DNA of 64,000 nucleotides from positions 3,413,333 to 3,477,332 of the forward strand of contig NC_133399.1 in NCBI RefSeq assembly GCF_047511655.1, written 5' to 3'. The notes under the pieces are model-generated. The model had not been told where the DNA came from. It searched no databases and was given only the letters and a program-made list of their open reading frames with translations. Both the position numbers and the translations under genes were made by a program. Shown here one piece after another: positions 52,811-64,000 of this stretch. This DNA comes from Castor canadensis. Lineage: Eukaryota; Chordata; Mammalia; Rodentia; Castoridae. Every line of letters starts with the position of its first letter. Within the stretch, counting starts at the first letter, position 1.

Positions 52811-53795
52811 GCCAGGAACTGTTCAACACAGATACAAAGCCTGCGTGTAATCTACATGAAAAGACAGATCTGGATCATGTCCACAGGCTCAATCTCATGC
52901 AGTAAAAGTCAATCTCTTTGTTCCCCACAATTCCCACTGTCACTCTGTGTCCTCAAGCTGTGGAAAACATGTGAAAGACTGGCTTGCTAGACAAAGACAC
53001 AGCCAGAAGCAAAATAGATGAATTAACAATGCAGTCACAGTGCAGTGACCCCACTCACCCTTACTTCATTGTGATCAGAGCAGCTCTGCCTCTCTGTCTT
53101 TTCACTAATTCACTTCAGTCCTAACCAGGAACTCTGGGGATCTCAGGGCCTGAGGCTTTGCACCTATCACCCTACCACTTGGTGAAGATATACTTGTGAA
53201 AAACATGTTTGGACTACTTCTTCTATAGGATCTATGACTTCATTATGTTTCAACAAGGCTTTTGGGACCACCATGTTCTGACGCATGGGACTGTTTAATC
53301 CTGCACCCTCAAGGGGTCATGGGTTGTTGTGTTAGAAGTCTGTTTTGAGAAATTTGGCAGTTTTTGAATGAGCAGGTGTTGGAATCAACAAAACTCTGGT
53401 AACATAATTCCACATGGTGCTTTAGAAAGCAGGGGAATGGCTGAGTTCAGTTACAGATGACCACTGTTGCAACTCACAGAAAGTACTTTTTATGGTGTCC
53501 AGTGTCACTCATATAATAGTGACCCCTCCTGAAATAAATGATCTTCATGCTTCACAAATCATGGAGTGGGATGCATAGCAGTGATGATGCAATTTCTAGC
53601 ACTTGATGAATTCAGACTATTTACTCCTCAACCTGGTGTTCTGAGCTGGTCCACTGAATTTTGTTTCAGGTCCTCATCATTATATAGTTTCACACATCAT
53701 CACTAAAAATAACTGTGTTCTTGAGCCAACACTTACATGCTGTTGTCATATCCTTTGTTCTACTACTCCTCATAGAAAAGGTTGGTGATAGAATT
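52811..53795. other. Upstream flank of the V2R pseudogene
   Basis: This is where its promoter would be. I see no repeat and no recognisable regulatory motif. Confidence 0.35.
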
Positions 53796-53796
53796 T

Positions 53797-53896
53797 TTTT
53801 TTTGCTTTTATTTTTTGGGCAATACTAGGATTTGAATTTAGGGCCTCATGCTTGCTGAGCAGGCACTCTATCACTTAAGCCACATCTCAGCCCTTA
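53797..53896 (-). repeat. ID-like SINE monomer
   Basis: A T-run, then 'gcctcatgcttgctgagcag' and 'cactctatcacttaagccac', read on the minus strand. Confidence 0.88.
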
Positions 53897-53924
53897 AATC
53901 TCTTATTTATTTTTTATCACAAAG

Positions 53925-54762
53925 TTTTTTTTTATTGACAAGCATAAATTTTATGTTTCACAGCAAGATGCTTTGATGTATGTATGTATTTTCTGATAAC
54001 TATGTCAAGTTATTTGACATACACATTGCCTCTCATACTTGACATTTTCAGTGGTGCAGACACTTGGACTCTGTTCTCAGCAGTTTTCTGGCATACAGTG
54101 TAGTTATTAGTGGTATTGAGTATGATGACTGATCTCTTGAAATTACTTCTAACTGAAAACTTGTTTCTTTTAACAGTATCTCTCATTCCACGTCCTTCTC
54201 AGCCTATGATAACCACAATTCCACACTCTGTCTGCATCTGTTTAACATTTAAACACTCTGCCTCTGACTGAGAATAGGAACTGTTTATCTTTTTTTACTT
54301 TTTGGATTCTTTCACTGAACATAATGTTCTCTAGGTTAATCTCTGTTGACAAAAATTACAGGGTTTCCTTCTTCTTTAGAGGCTTAGCAGTATCCCTGTA
54401 TGTAGGATGTTCTAGTGATATAGATATAGATGTATGTAGATATATAGACAGAGCTAGAGATATAAAATGCACTCACCCTTTGTTGAAAACATAGGTTGAT
54501 CGTGTATCTTGACTATTTTGAATTAACAGGGGTCCGTAGATGATACTTAGGCATACTTATTTAATATCCTTTGGATGATGTGGTAAATCCACTGTTGTTG
54601 ATTTTTTTTTGAGAAGCTTCCATAGTGTTTTACAGAATGAATACACTAGCTTACATTCCCCTCAGCAGTTTGCAAGGCTTCCCTCATTTCTGCATCTAAA
54701 CAGACACATATTGCCTTCCCTGTTTTTAATAATAACCAGCCCAAGATAGGGGCACCACCTTT
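53925..54762 (-). mobile_element. Old LINE-1 3' end, minus strand
   Basis: Minus-strand LINE-1 3' UTR and ORF2 end. It contains 'ctgaacataatgttctctag', 'gggtttccttcttctttaga' and 'cttccatagtgttttacaga', plus a TAGA-rich simple repeat near 54415-54465. It hosts the UBE2D3 retrocopy insertion. Confidence 0.7.
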
Positions 54763-56305
<1,543 letters not shown>

Positions 56306-57025
56306 GAGATAGGGTCTTGTGAACTGTTTGCCCAGTGTGGCTGAGATCCTCCTAACCTCTGCCTCCTGAGTATCTAGGATTACATGTGTGAACATCCAGC
56401 ACCTGGATTTTCTTTCTTTCTTTTGGCGTACTGAGGTTTGAAAACAGGGCCTACACCTTGAACCACTGCACTAACCCTTTTTGTTATGGGTTTTTTTTAC
56501 ATAGGGTCTCACAACTATTTGCCCAGCCTGGCCTCACACCTCAGTCCTCCTGATCTCTGCCCCGTGAGTAGCTAGGTTTACAGGCATGAGCCCCCAGAGC
56601 CCAGATGGCTTTTCTTTTTAATTTTTTTTCAGTACTGGGGCTTGAACTCAGGGCCTCACCTTGGTTAGGCAGGCACTCTTAACACTTCAGCGACTCTAGC
56701 AGCTCAGTTTTGTGTTGGGTATTTTGATGTGGGGGTCTCACTTGGAACTGCTTTCCTGCTGATTTCTGCCTCTTGAGTAGCTAAACAATACTTTACCTAA
56801 GCAGGTTAAGAATTTTGTATTGTCATTTGAGCTTAGGGTTGTGTTTTTCTTTGGGCTGGGATATAGCTCTGTGGTAGAGTACCTGCCTAGCATGTGTGAG
56901 GCTCTGTATTCAATTCCAGCAACAAAAAAAGAAAAACCAAGAAATAAAAAAAAAAAGTGCTGGGAGAGTGGCTCAAGTGTTGCAGTGCCTGCCTAGCAAG
57001 TGTTAGAACCTGACTTCCATGCAAA
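56306..57025. repeat. SINE cluster
   Basis: Minus strand: a B1-like half at 56306-56403, a dimer at about 56424-56605 and a dimer at about 56623-56785. Plus strand: an ID-like monomer at 56852-56935 ('ctgggatatagctctgtggt') and another at 56957-57025. Confidence 0.85.
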
Positions 57026-57290
57026 AGATACTCAGAGATATTTTAATTCTGTTGAAACTCCTAAAAAAGAAAACAGAAGCAGCAAGGAGAATTCTCATAA
57101 GAAATTGTTTCATACCAAGTTTAAGTATGAATGTAAACATTCACAGGACTCCATGCAGGTGAATCCATGGTCATTGCTGGTGTGTCTGCCTGTTCTCATG
57201 TAGTTCCTCATCCAGAGGTAACCCAGGATGGATTTTACAGATGTTTCTTATAGCTTTGCCATCTATGTATCACAGAGTTTTACCTGACTT
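56785..57290 (+). repeat. KRAB-ZNF duplicon fragment D
   Basis: Two blocks resemble copy B intron sequence: 56790-56830 with 10560-10600 ('aagcaggttaagaattttgt'), and 57145-57290 with 10830-10990 ('ccatgcaggtgaat' to 'cagagttttac'). The blocks are in the same order and orientation, separated by SINEs. Confidence 0.45.
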
Positions 57291-57299
57291 TGGCTTTTT

Positions 57300-58265
57300 A
57301 GATTTTTTTTCCAGCAGTACTAGAGTTTGAACTCCTGGCCTCACCCTTGCTAGGCAGGGACTCTATCACTTAAGCCACTCCACCAGCCCATTTTACCTTG
57401 GGTATTTTGAAGATAGGATCTTATCTTTGCCCATGCTGATCTGGACCTTGATCCTTCTGTTCTATGCTTCCCAGGTAGCTAGGATTACAAGCATTAGCCA
57501 CCAGTGTCAGACTCAATATGCAGACATTTAAATAACCAAATAGGCCATGCTTCCCTGACTCTTGGCTATAATCCTAGCTACACAAGAGGCAGAGATCGAG
57601 AGGATTTTGGTTTGAAACCAATCTTGGCAAATAGTTGGTGAGACCCTATGTCAAAAATATGCAGTATAGAAAAGACCTGGTAGAGTGGCTCAAATGGTAA
57701 AGTACCTGCCTAGCAAGCATGCTCTGAGTTCAAACCACAGAACCATGAAAAAAATAAATATATAGTCTAATAAAGTACATTGGGAAATCTGGTTATCCTT
57801 TATACTGGTTGAGGGAGAATGATTCAAGGTGGTCAAAATGGTTTTTCTCTTGTCTCCAAACTATTGTCTTTAAAAATCTTTTGGTTGATTAACATGTTGG
57901 GAAAGACTTTTTAAGACATAACTTTTAAAAAACCCAGAATTTTCACAATGGCTTCATTCCACCAAACCATTGTTGAAAGAAAGAATTAATTTTACTTTTT
58001 TTCTATGAGAACTTTGTCAGTTTTCAGGATTAAAACAAAAATTTGAGCCAAGTGCCAGTGGCTAAGATCTGTAATCCTAGTTACTCAGGATGCAGAGATC
58101 AGGGAAGGTCATGGTTTGAAGCCAGCCCTGCCTGGCAGATAGTTTTCCAGACCTTATCTTGAAAAAACACATCACAAAAAAGGGCTGGCAGAGTGAGGCA
58201 AACAGTAAGAGTGCCTGTCTTGCAAGTGTGAGGCCCTGAGTTCAAACCCCAGGACCAAAAAAAAA
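57300..58265. repeat. Three dimeric SINEs
   Basis: A minus-strand dimer at 57300-57510, plus-strand dimers at 57548-57762 and 58046-58265, the last ending in 'gagttcaaaccccaggacca' and an A-run. 57765-58045 holds no recognised feature. Confidence 0.88.
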
Positions 58266-58500
58266 GCCCACAAATTTGTAGGCCCTCTAAATCTGGGCCC
58301 TGTAATGGCTTTAACTCCCAACCTTATCCTCTTTCAGCCTTCAGAAGTTCATCTGGGACACTTAGTTTTCCTCCCATCCTTATGCTAATAGGTTTCTGTT
58401 AGGAGTAAGTCATGCTTCTCTCTGTCAACCTGTGTCTCTAGTTTGGGGACAATAAATTGGATTTCTTTCTTTAACTTCAACTGAGTTTTTTATGGTTTTG
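58266..58500. other. Unassigned, perhaps LTR end
   Basis: The stretch ends with 'gggacaataaattggatttc', which looks like the polyadenylation part of an LTR. Borders and family are not identifiable. Confidence 0.3.
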
Positions 58501-58504
58501 TATT

Positions 58505-58920
58505 TTTGCACTATTGAGGTTTGAACTCAGGGTGTCATGCTTGCTAGGCAGGCTGTCTGCCACTTGAGCCCTTTTTTTTGGTGTCTGGTGTTTTTGAGAT
58601 AGGGTTTCACTTTTTTTTCTTTTTGCCCTGGCTGGCCTCAAACCATGATCCTCCTCATCTCTGCCTCCTGAGAGCCTAGGATTGCAGGCATGAGCCACTG
58701 GCACTGGGCAAAAAGAGTTTGTGTTTGTTTGTTTGTTTTCCTTGAGGTATTTAAACCCAAGGCCTTCACCTTGTGTCACTCCACCAGCCTTTTTTGTGAT
58801 GAGTATTTTCAAGATAGGGTTTCTCAAAACTATTTGTCTGGGCTGACTTCAAACCAATCCTCCTGATCGCTGTCTCCTGAGTACTAGGATTATAGGCTTG
58901 AGCCACTGGTGCCCAGCAAA
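58505..58920 (-). repeat. Two dimeric SINEs
   Basis: Minus-strand dimers at about 58505-58710 and 58738-58920, each ending in 'gagccactgg' followed by 'cactgggca' or 'tgcccagca'. Confidence 0.9.
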
Positions 58921-59545
58921 AAGAGGTTTTGATCTGACATTCCTTTGCTTTTTTCTTATATGATGGGAATGTCCCCTTCCATGTCCTGGTGTGTTGGAAT
59001 GGAAATAGCAAGTGTGTGACTCCTTTTTTTTGATGTTTGGTCAGAGGGTTTAACCCTCAATGTTCCTTCTTCCCCTTGTTTCTTACATCAGGAGAAGGTG
59101 ATCAAAAGTCTGGGGGCTCCCTCCTATGGAGATGGTAGGAAACAGGCCAGCCAAACCTCTGCTCCTGGAGTGGGAATGAATTCTCACCATAGCATCGCTA
59201 TTAACTTCAGTAAAGCTCTCAGACCAAACTTGTTTCCTTGCTCTCTCAAGATACTTGCTACCTGCTCATGAGACCTGCTCCATTCTCCCTGCACCACTCT
59301 CTCCAAACCCTCAGTTACATGAGGAATAAGCGTTACCTATGCTCTCAGTTTTGTATTATGTATTCTCCATGTCCACATCACAACTTCAGCTCTGCAGGTG
59401 ACCACAGAAGCCTACACCAAAAGCAGGATGTCTGGACATTGGCTGCCTCCTGTGTTCTTGCCCTGACTTTCTAAGCTGCTCTCCTTCCTGATGGCCAGTA
59501 TGCACTATGACATCTGCCTAAAGAGGATCTTGTGTTGGGACTTGG
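58921..59545. other. Unassigned sequence
   Basis: No gene is recognised. The open frame at 59238-59474 shows no domain. Confidence 0.35.
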
Positions 59546-59549
59546 TTTT

Positions 59550-59862
59550 GGTGATCCTGAAATTGAACTCAGTGCCTTGCTGTGGCTGGTCTAGTGCTGT
59601 ACTACTTGAGCCATGCCTGCAGATCTCTTGTAACTTGTGCTGCTTTCTCCCCACCCACCGTGTTACTGGGGTTTGTACTCGGCCTAAGGCTTGGTAGGGT
59701 GGCAATCTACCACTTCAGTCACCCACAAGTCCTTTTTTAGGTGTGATTTGTTTTGGGGGAGTGTCTCGAACTGTTTTCTCAGGCAGGTCTCAAACTGCAG
59801 TGTTCCTGATCTCTGCCTCCCAAGTAGCTAGGATTACAGATAAGAGCCACAGGTGCCTAGCT
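59550..59862 (-). repeat. Diverged ID-like SINE and dimeric SINE
   Basis: A minus-strand ID-like remnant at about 59550-59625 and a dimer at about 59655-59862 ('tactggggtttgtactcggc' to 'taagagccacaggtgcctag'). Confidence 0.8.
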
Positions 59863-60825
59863 ATGTGCTGTTTTCTTTATTACCATTCAGTGTTAATTCC
59901 AACTACACAGCACATTACAAGGAAGGTAAACATCAAAATGAGTATATTCTTTCTCAAATTTAACGGTCTGTTTAAATTACACTTGATAAAGTATACTCAC
60001 AAAAGAATAAATGAAATGTTTGTGGTGAGATTAAGCAATAATAACAGCATAAAATTCCTGTTAATCCTCTTGAGGATTCATAACTCAGTCTTGGGCAGTC
60101 ATTAGATTCTTTTGTGACTTTTCAGTTGGCAGTCTTCATTCCATTTTGCAGTCTTTAAACTTTCAAATAAGTGACTAGTGAAGGAATTTTGAAGAAAAGC
60201 ATTATGGGTCTGTCTTTCAAAAAGAAAAAAAGGATGCCAAGCACCTTATGCATGGGTGGCAGTGCTCATGGTGGTCAGGACTTTTCAGGGTTTCTTTCCA
60301 TTGCTGTGGAAAACAGCACATCAGTATCTGAGGACAAATGCAGTGTACATTCTCTGGATTTTAGGGAAAACTAAATGGACTGTAGACTGTGGTAAAATTC
60401 AAATTAGAGGAAATGGCAGTGGAGGGTTTCAGTGCATCACTCATGCACTGAAACATAGCTTGTTTGCTATGGCCATCACTTTTTATTTAGTTGATTCCTC
60501 ATTCAAGGCCATGGATCTTGTTTCCTATTTCAAATTCTTGTTTTTTTCTTGTTGTCTTGTGGTCCTGGGGTTTAAAATCTAGCCCTAACACTTGCTAGGC
60601 AGTTACTGTTTTTCAGGAGCTTTTTATCCTGAGCAGGGCCACTGACATTCATCCTCACACCCATGTCTGCCAGTCATACCTCCAATGGTGTTTTATCTTG
60701 AGCTAAACATGTTTTGGTCATTTTTCTATCATGTGTTATTCTGCACAGTACAATTTACATTTGCATTTATGGCAGATGTTCTGCTTCATTGGCATGTCTT
60801 ACCTCCTTCATGTTCCTTTCCTCTT
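59863..60825. other. Unassigned sequence with a block repeated from 26990
   Basis: 60384-60470 resembles 26995-27085 ('ttcaaattaga.gaaatg.cagtgga'). A partial minus-strand ID-like SINE lies at about 60545-60605. No gene is seen. Confidence 0.4.
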
Positions 60826-61378
60826 TTTTATTAGTGTGCATTAATTAATTACACAAATCAATGGTTTCACTGTGACATTTCTATACATGCATGTATTATG
60901 CCTTGATCATGTCCACCCTACCTAATAGAGTTTCCTGTCCTCTCCTCTTTTCCTCATGGTTTTTTTTTTCTTTTTTTCGGTGGTGGAATTGGGGTTTGAA
61001 CTTGGGGCTTAGCACTTGCAAAGCAGGTGCTCTAGATCCTGAACCAGGCCTCTAGGCCTTGAATTTTGTTTTATTTTGCTTTACTTTGTCTTATTTTTTC
61101 AATTTTATTTGAAACAGGATGTTGCTCTGTAGCCCAAACTGTCCTCAAACTAGTGATCCTGTTCCCAGCCTCCCAAATGCCAGGGTTACAAACGTGTGCT
61201 GCCATGACCAACTCCTCATTCTTTTAATCTCCGATAGGCCCTGCTACCTTCAGCTCACTTATTTTTTTTTAGTTTCCACACATAAGAGAAAGCATGTGAT
61301 ATTTATCTTCTTGTGTGTGACTAGTTCTGCTCAGAACTGTTCCTTCCATTTTTCTCCATGTGTCAGGATTTCAGTTAT
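60826..61378 (-). mobile_element. LINE-1 3' UTR relics with SINEs
   Basis: Minus-strand LINE-1 sequence ('ggtttcactgtgacatttct', 'acacataagagaaagcatgt'). It is interrupted by an ID-like SINE (60968-61056) and a B1-like SINE (61100-61215). Confidence 0.7.
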
Positions 61379-61379
61379 T

Positions 61380-61790
61380 TTTTTTTTTTTGGTACTGGGG
61401 TTTGAACTCAGGGCCTACACCTTGAGCCACTACACCAGCCCTTTTTTGTGATAGGTTTTTTCAAGGTAGGGTCTTGCAAACTATTTGCCCAGGCTGGCTT
61501 TGAACTGTGATCCTCCTGACCTCTGCCTCCTAAGTAGCTGGGATTACAAATGTCAGCTACAGGGGCCTGGATAAATTTCAATATTGATGGCTGAATAACA
61601 TTCTGTTGTGTATGCATATACATATTGTAATTTTTTTGGAAGTACTGGAGTTTGAACTCAGGACTTTGAGCTTGCTAGATAAGCAGTCCATCACTTGACC
61701 AAGCAATTGCCAAGGATGGCTTCCAACTGCAAACTTCCTGATAGATCCTGAGTAGCTACAGTCACAGGTTCGAACCAGTGACTTCAGGCC
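61380..61790 (-). repeat. Dimeric SINE and diverged SINE
   Basis: A near-consensus minus-strand dimer at 61380-61572 and a more diverged one at about 61632-61790. Between them lies a short LINE-1 scrap ('gatggctgaataacattctg'). Confidence 0.88.
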
Positions 61791-61798
61791 TCTTTTGA

Positions 61799-62145
61799 AT
61801 TTTTTTTCTCTGATAACAATTTATTATGCTAGTAGCTCACAGACCAAGTATTAATTAAACAGGAGCTATGGCTACATACAAGTAGTTAACAGTATATGCC
61901 ATTCTATGGGGAACTGTGTGCATTTAATTAATATATTTTAGCTTTTTGATCTTCTGCTTAACGCCATTCAACTTGTTTCTGCAGATGTTTAATCTCCTCG
62001 TGATCTTGATCTCATCTTCATGATGTTTCTTCAAGGCTATCAGTTGTTGTTTAGTCTTCTCTTGGAAATATTGGTCCTCTTCAGCCTTCTCTTTCTTTCT
62101 GAAGGCTCCACCACCTCCCTGGATGGAGCCTGCAGCGGGGTCAAG
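61799..62145 (-). pseudogene. ATP5IF1: ATP5IF1 processed pseudogene
   Basis: The parent gene encodes the mitochondrial ATP synthase inhibitory factor IF1. On the minus strand, 61930-62140 reads GSIQGGGGAFRKKEKAEEDQ, then YFQEKTKQQLIALKKHHEDE, then after a frameshift DHEEIKHLQKQVE, and after a second one KQKIKKLK. This is the inhibitory region and coiled coil of IF1. A 3' UTR with AATAAA (tttatt at 61820-61825) and a short poly-A tail (T-run at about 61800-61807) follow. The mitochondrial presequence is missing. There are no introns, so it is a dead, 5'-truncated retrocopy. Confidence 0.85.
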
Positions 62146-62745
62146 ATTCTCTGCCTGGCTTGAACTCAGGGCCTTATGCTACCACTTGGGCCATTCTGCC
62201 AGCTCCACAGTCCTTTTTGCTTGAGTTGTTTTGGGAATAGCATCTCACTTGGTCACAGTTGATGTACTTATGCTTACCACATATCTGAGATGACTGACAC
62301 ATGCCACCACATGCAGCTTTTATTGACATGGGTCTCAGTAACTTTCCCCAGGCTGACCTGCACTAACAGTCATCCAGTTCTCCTGTCCCAAGTAGCCAGG
62401 ATTATAGGTGTGCGTCAGGAGACCCTGCTTTCTGTGTAAAATTCTTACTCGTATAGTTCTAGTAGATCAAGTTTATACATGAAAATAGAATAAATATGTA
62501 ATTTAAACATAATCATTTGAACTACATACATACTTGGGTTTTTTCTCTCTTTTTGTTTTTTTGCAGTACTGGGGCTTGAACTCAGAGCCTTGAGTCACTC
62601 CACCAGTCCTATTTTTGTGAAGGGTTTTTTGAGACAGGATCTCTCAAACTATTTGCCCAGGCTGCCTTCAAGCCACTATCTTCCTGATCTCTGCCTCCTG
62701 AGTAGCTAGGATTACAGGAGTGAGCCACCTGTGCCTGGCCTTACA
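62146..62745 (-). repeat. SINE cluster
   Basis: An ID-like remnant at 62150-62210 ('tgaactcagggccttatgct'), a diverged B1-like segment at 62215-62425 and a dimer at 62550-62742, all on the minus strand. Confidence 0.8.
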
Positions 62746-62975
62746 CTTGTTAAATGTGTGAATTGAGGTAATTAGCACATGCTTAACATACCTATCATTT
62801 TTTTGGTGAAATCACATAAATTCCTATCCTATCACAATTTTCCAGAACACAATAAAATATCGTAAACTATAATCACCCTTTTGTGTAAAAGATCTAGTGA
62901 GCTCATTTCTCCTATCCAACAGGAATTTTGATTCCTTAAGATTATCTCTGCATATCCGCAGTCGTGTTTTCCTTT
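62746..62975 (-). mobile_element. LINE-1 3' UTR relic
   Basis: Minus-strand old LINE-1 3' UTR ('gaggtaattagcacatgctt', 'atcgtaaactataatcaccc', 'gagctcatttctcctatcca'). Confidence 0.72.
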
Positions 62976-62976
62976 T

Positions 62977-63405
62977 TTGATGGCACCGAGGTTTGAACTC
63001 TGGCCTCACACTTGGTAGGCAGCTACTCTATCACTTGAGCCACTCTACCAGCCCTGTTTTGGGGTAGGTATTTTCTTCTTTGCTGGGGTACTGGGTCTTG
63101 AACTCAGGGCCTTCTCCTGGAGCCACTCTGCCAGCCCTTTTTTTGTGTGTGTGATGGGTATTTTTGAGATAGGGTCTTGCAAACTATTTGCCTGGACTGG
63201 TTTCAAACTGTAATTCCCCTGATCTCTGCCTCCTGAGTAGCTAGGATTACAGGTGTGAGCCACTGGCTCCCAGACTGGGTTGGGTATTTTCTAGATAGGG
63301 TCTCGAGAACTATTTGCTTGTGGCTGGCTTCGAACCACTATCTTTCTGATCTCTGCCTCCTGAATGGCTAGAATTATATTCATAACCAACTGATACCCAG
63401 CTAGG
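62977..63405 (-). repeat. SINE cluster
   Basis: A minus-strand ID-like monomer at 62977-63057, a near-consensus dimer at 63078-63275 and a B1-like half at 63275-63405. Confidence 0.88.
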
Positions 63406-63409
63406 AACT

Positions 63410-63890
63410 TATTTTCTAATAGATCATGTCACTCTGCTTTTAATTGGTGTATTCAGATAATTCATATTTAAAATGATTATTGACACATTTGGAGTAGTAG
63501 GTTCCACTGTTAGTATTTTCTATTTAGGTTTTTCTTTTTTCTACTTCCTGTTTTCTGCTGATTTGTTTGTTGTGGGGTTTTTTTTGTGTTTTCCATCTTC
63601 CTGTGTTTTTCTGCATTCTCATTTAATGTGGACCTTTCTTTTGACATTTTCGTCTCATTCTGTTTTCTGTCTTCTACTAGCATATCATTGCAATTTGGGC
63701 AAAGTTTATTCAAATAAGAAAGTTGCAGGGCTATTTGCAGGACCTGCTAAAACTGCAAATAAGGAATAAGGAAAAGAAAGATTGTGTTGCACCAACATTT
63801 AATTCTTTCTTACCACTCTTTTATGTATCCCAGTTCTTAATTTTGAACTATTTCCTTCTTTTTTAGAGAACTTTCTTCACAAATTTATGC
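63410..63890 (-). mobile_element. LINE-1 ORF2 relic
   Basis: Minus-strand ORF2 sequence ('gcttttaattggtgtattca', 'aaaatgattattgacacatt'). The 98-codon plus-strand frame over it is not a gene. Confidence 0.7.
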
Positions 63891-63894
63891 AGTT

Positions 63895-63962
63895 ATAGGG
63901 TTGGCCTCATAGCTCAAGTGCAGAGCATTTGCCTAGAAAATTCATGAACCACCAAAAAAAAT
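63895..63962 (+). repeat. Diverged ID-like SINE
   Basis: A plus-strand monomer ('ggcctcatagctcaagtgca') ending in an A-run. Confidence 0.8.
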
Positions 63963-64000
63963 TCATGCAGTGCTTATATAGTGGTGACCCATTCTGTTCA

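Noticed and set aside
58921-59545. Possible LTR or gene fragment around 59160-59480
   Set aside because: No terminal motifs, polyadenylation signal or protein similarity that I could identify.

Overview
This is vertebrate nuclear DNA from a mammal, almost certainly a rodent. Coding sequence is split by GT-AG introns and lies in a dense background of SINEs, LINE-1 pieces and old DNA transposons. The commonest repeat is a dimeric SINE: a 7SL-derived B1-like half joined to a tRNA-derived ID-like half ending in a 'ggctcaagtggtagagtgcc' box. Together with vomeronasal type-2 receptor (V2R) remains, this suggests a non-murid rodent, and from memory of similar repeats a castorimorph (beaver or kangaroo-rat lineage). 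The species call is inference. No operon, CRISPR array, functional tRNA gene or prokaryotic feature is present.

The main gene is a complete KRAB-C2H2 zinc-finger repressor on the + strand. A CpG-rich promoter and a first exon that ends in its start codon lie near 890-994. They are followed by a 127-bp KRAB-A exon (30501-30627), a 61-bp linker exon (30828-30888) and one large zinc-finger exon (31529-33401). The reading phases join exactly and predict 687 residues with 21 finger units, three of them degenerate. A 22nd finger is stranded in frame behind the stop codon.

The rest of the left half is dominated by a tandem segmental duplication of the 5' part of this gene type. Copy A (about 560-6990), copy B (about 9960-18930), copy C (about 39930-42960) and a fragment D (about 56785-57290) share promoter and/or intron-1 sequence. 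Shared and private SINE insertions order the copies as ((A,B),C). Copy C keeps a decayed first exon and promoter, while copy B appears to have lost its promoter.

From about 44100 to 52810 the minus strand carries a broken V2R gene. Exon 1 is open, exon 2 is frameshifted, and exon 3 has a single in-frame TGA. Its first intron is filled with plus-strand LINE-1 relics, and the later exons, including the 7-TM exon, are not found here.

Two processed retrocopies lie further right on the minus strand. One is a full-length, apparently undamaged UBE2D3 copy (coding 55603-56046) with UTRs, polyadenylation signal and candidate target-site duplication. The other is a frameshifted, 5'-truncated ATP5IF1 copy (about 61799-62145). 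Between 18.9 and 30.4 kb are a MER5A and a Tigger-like element, a 5S rRNA pseudogene, L1 3' ends and LTR-like sequence. From 56.3 kb to the end the window is almost continuous SINE and LINE-1. I see no sign of an undescribed enzymatic or defence system. The most informative signals are the KRAB-zinc-finger duplication history, the stop codon that removed a finger, and the intact UBE2D3 retrocopy.
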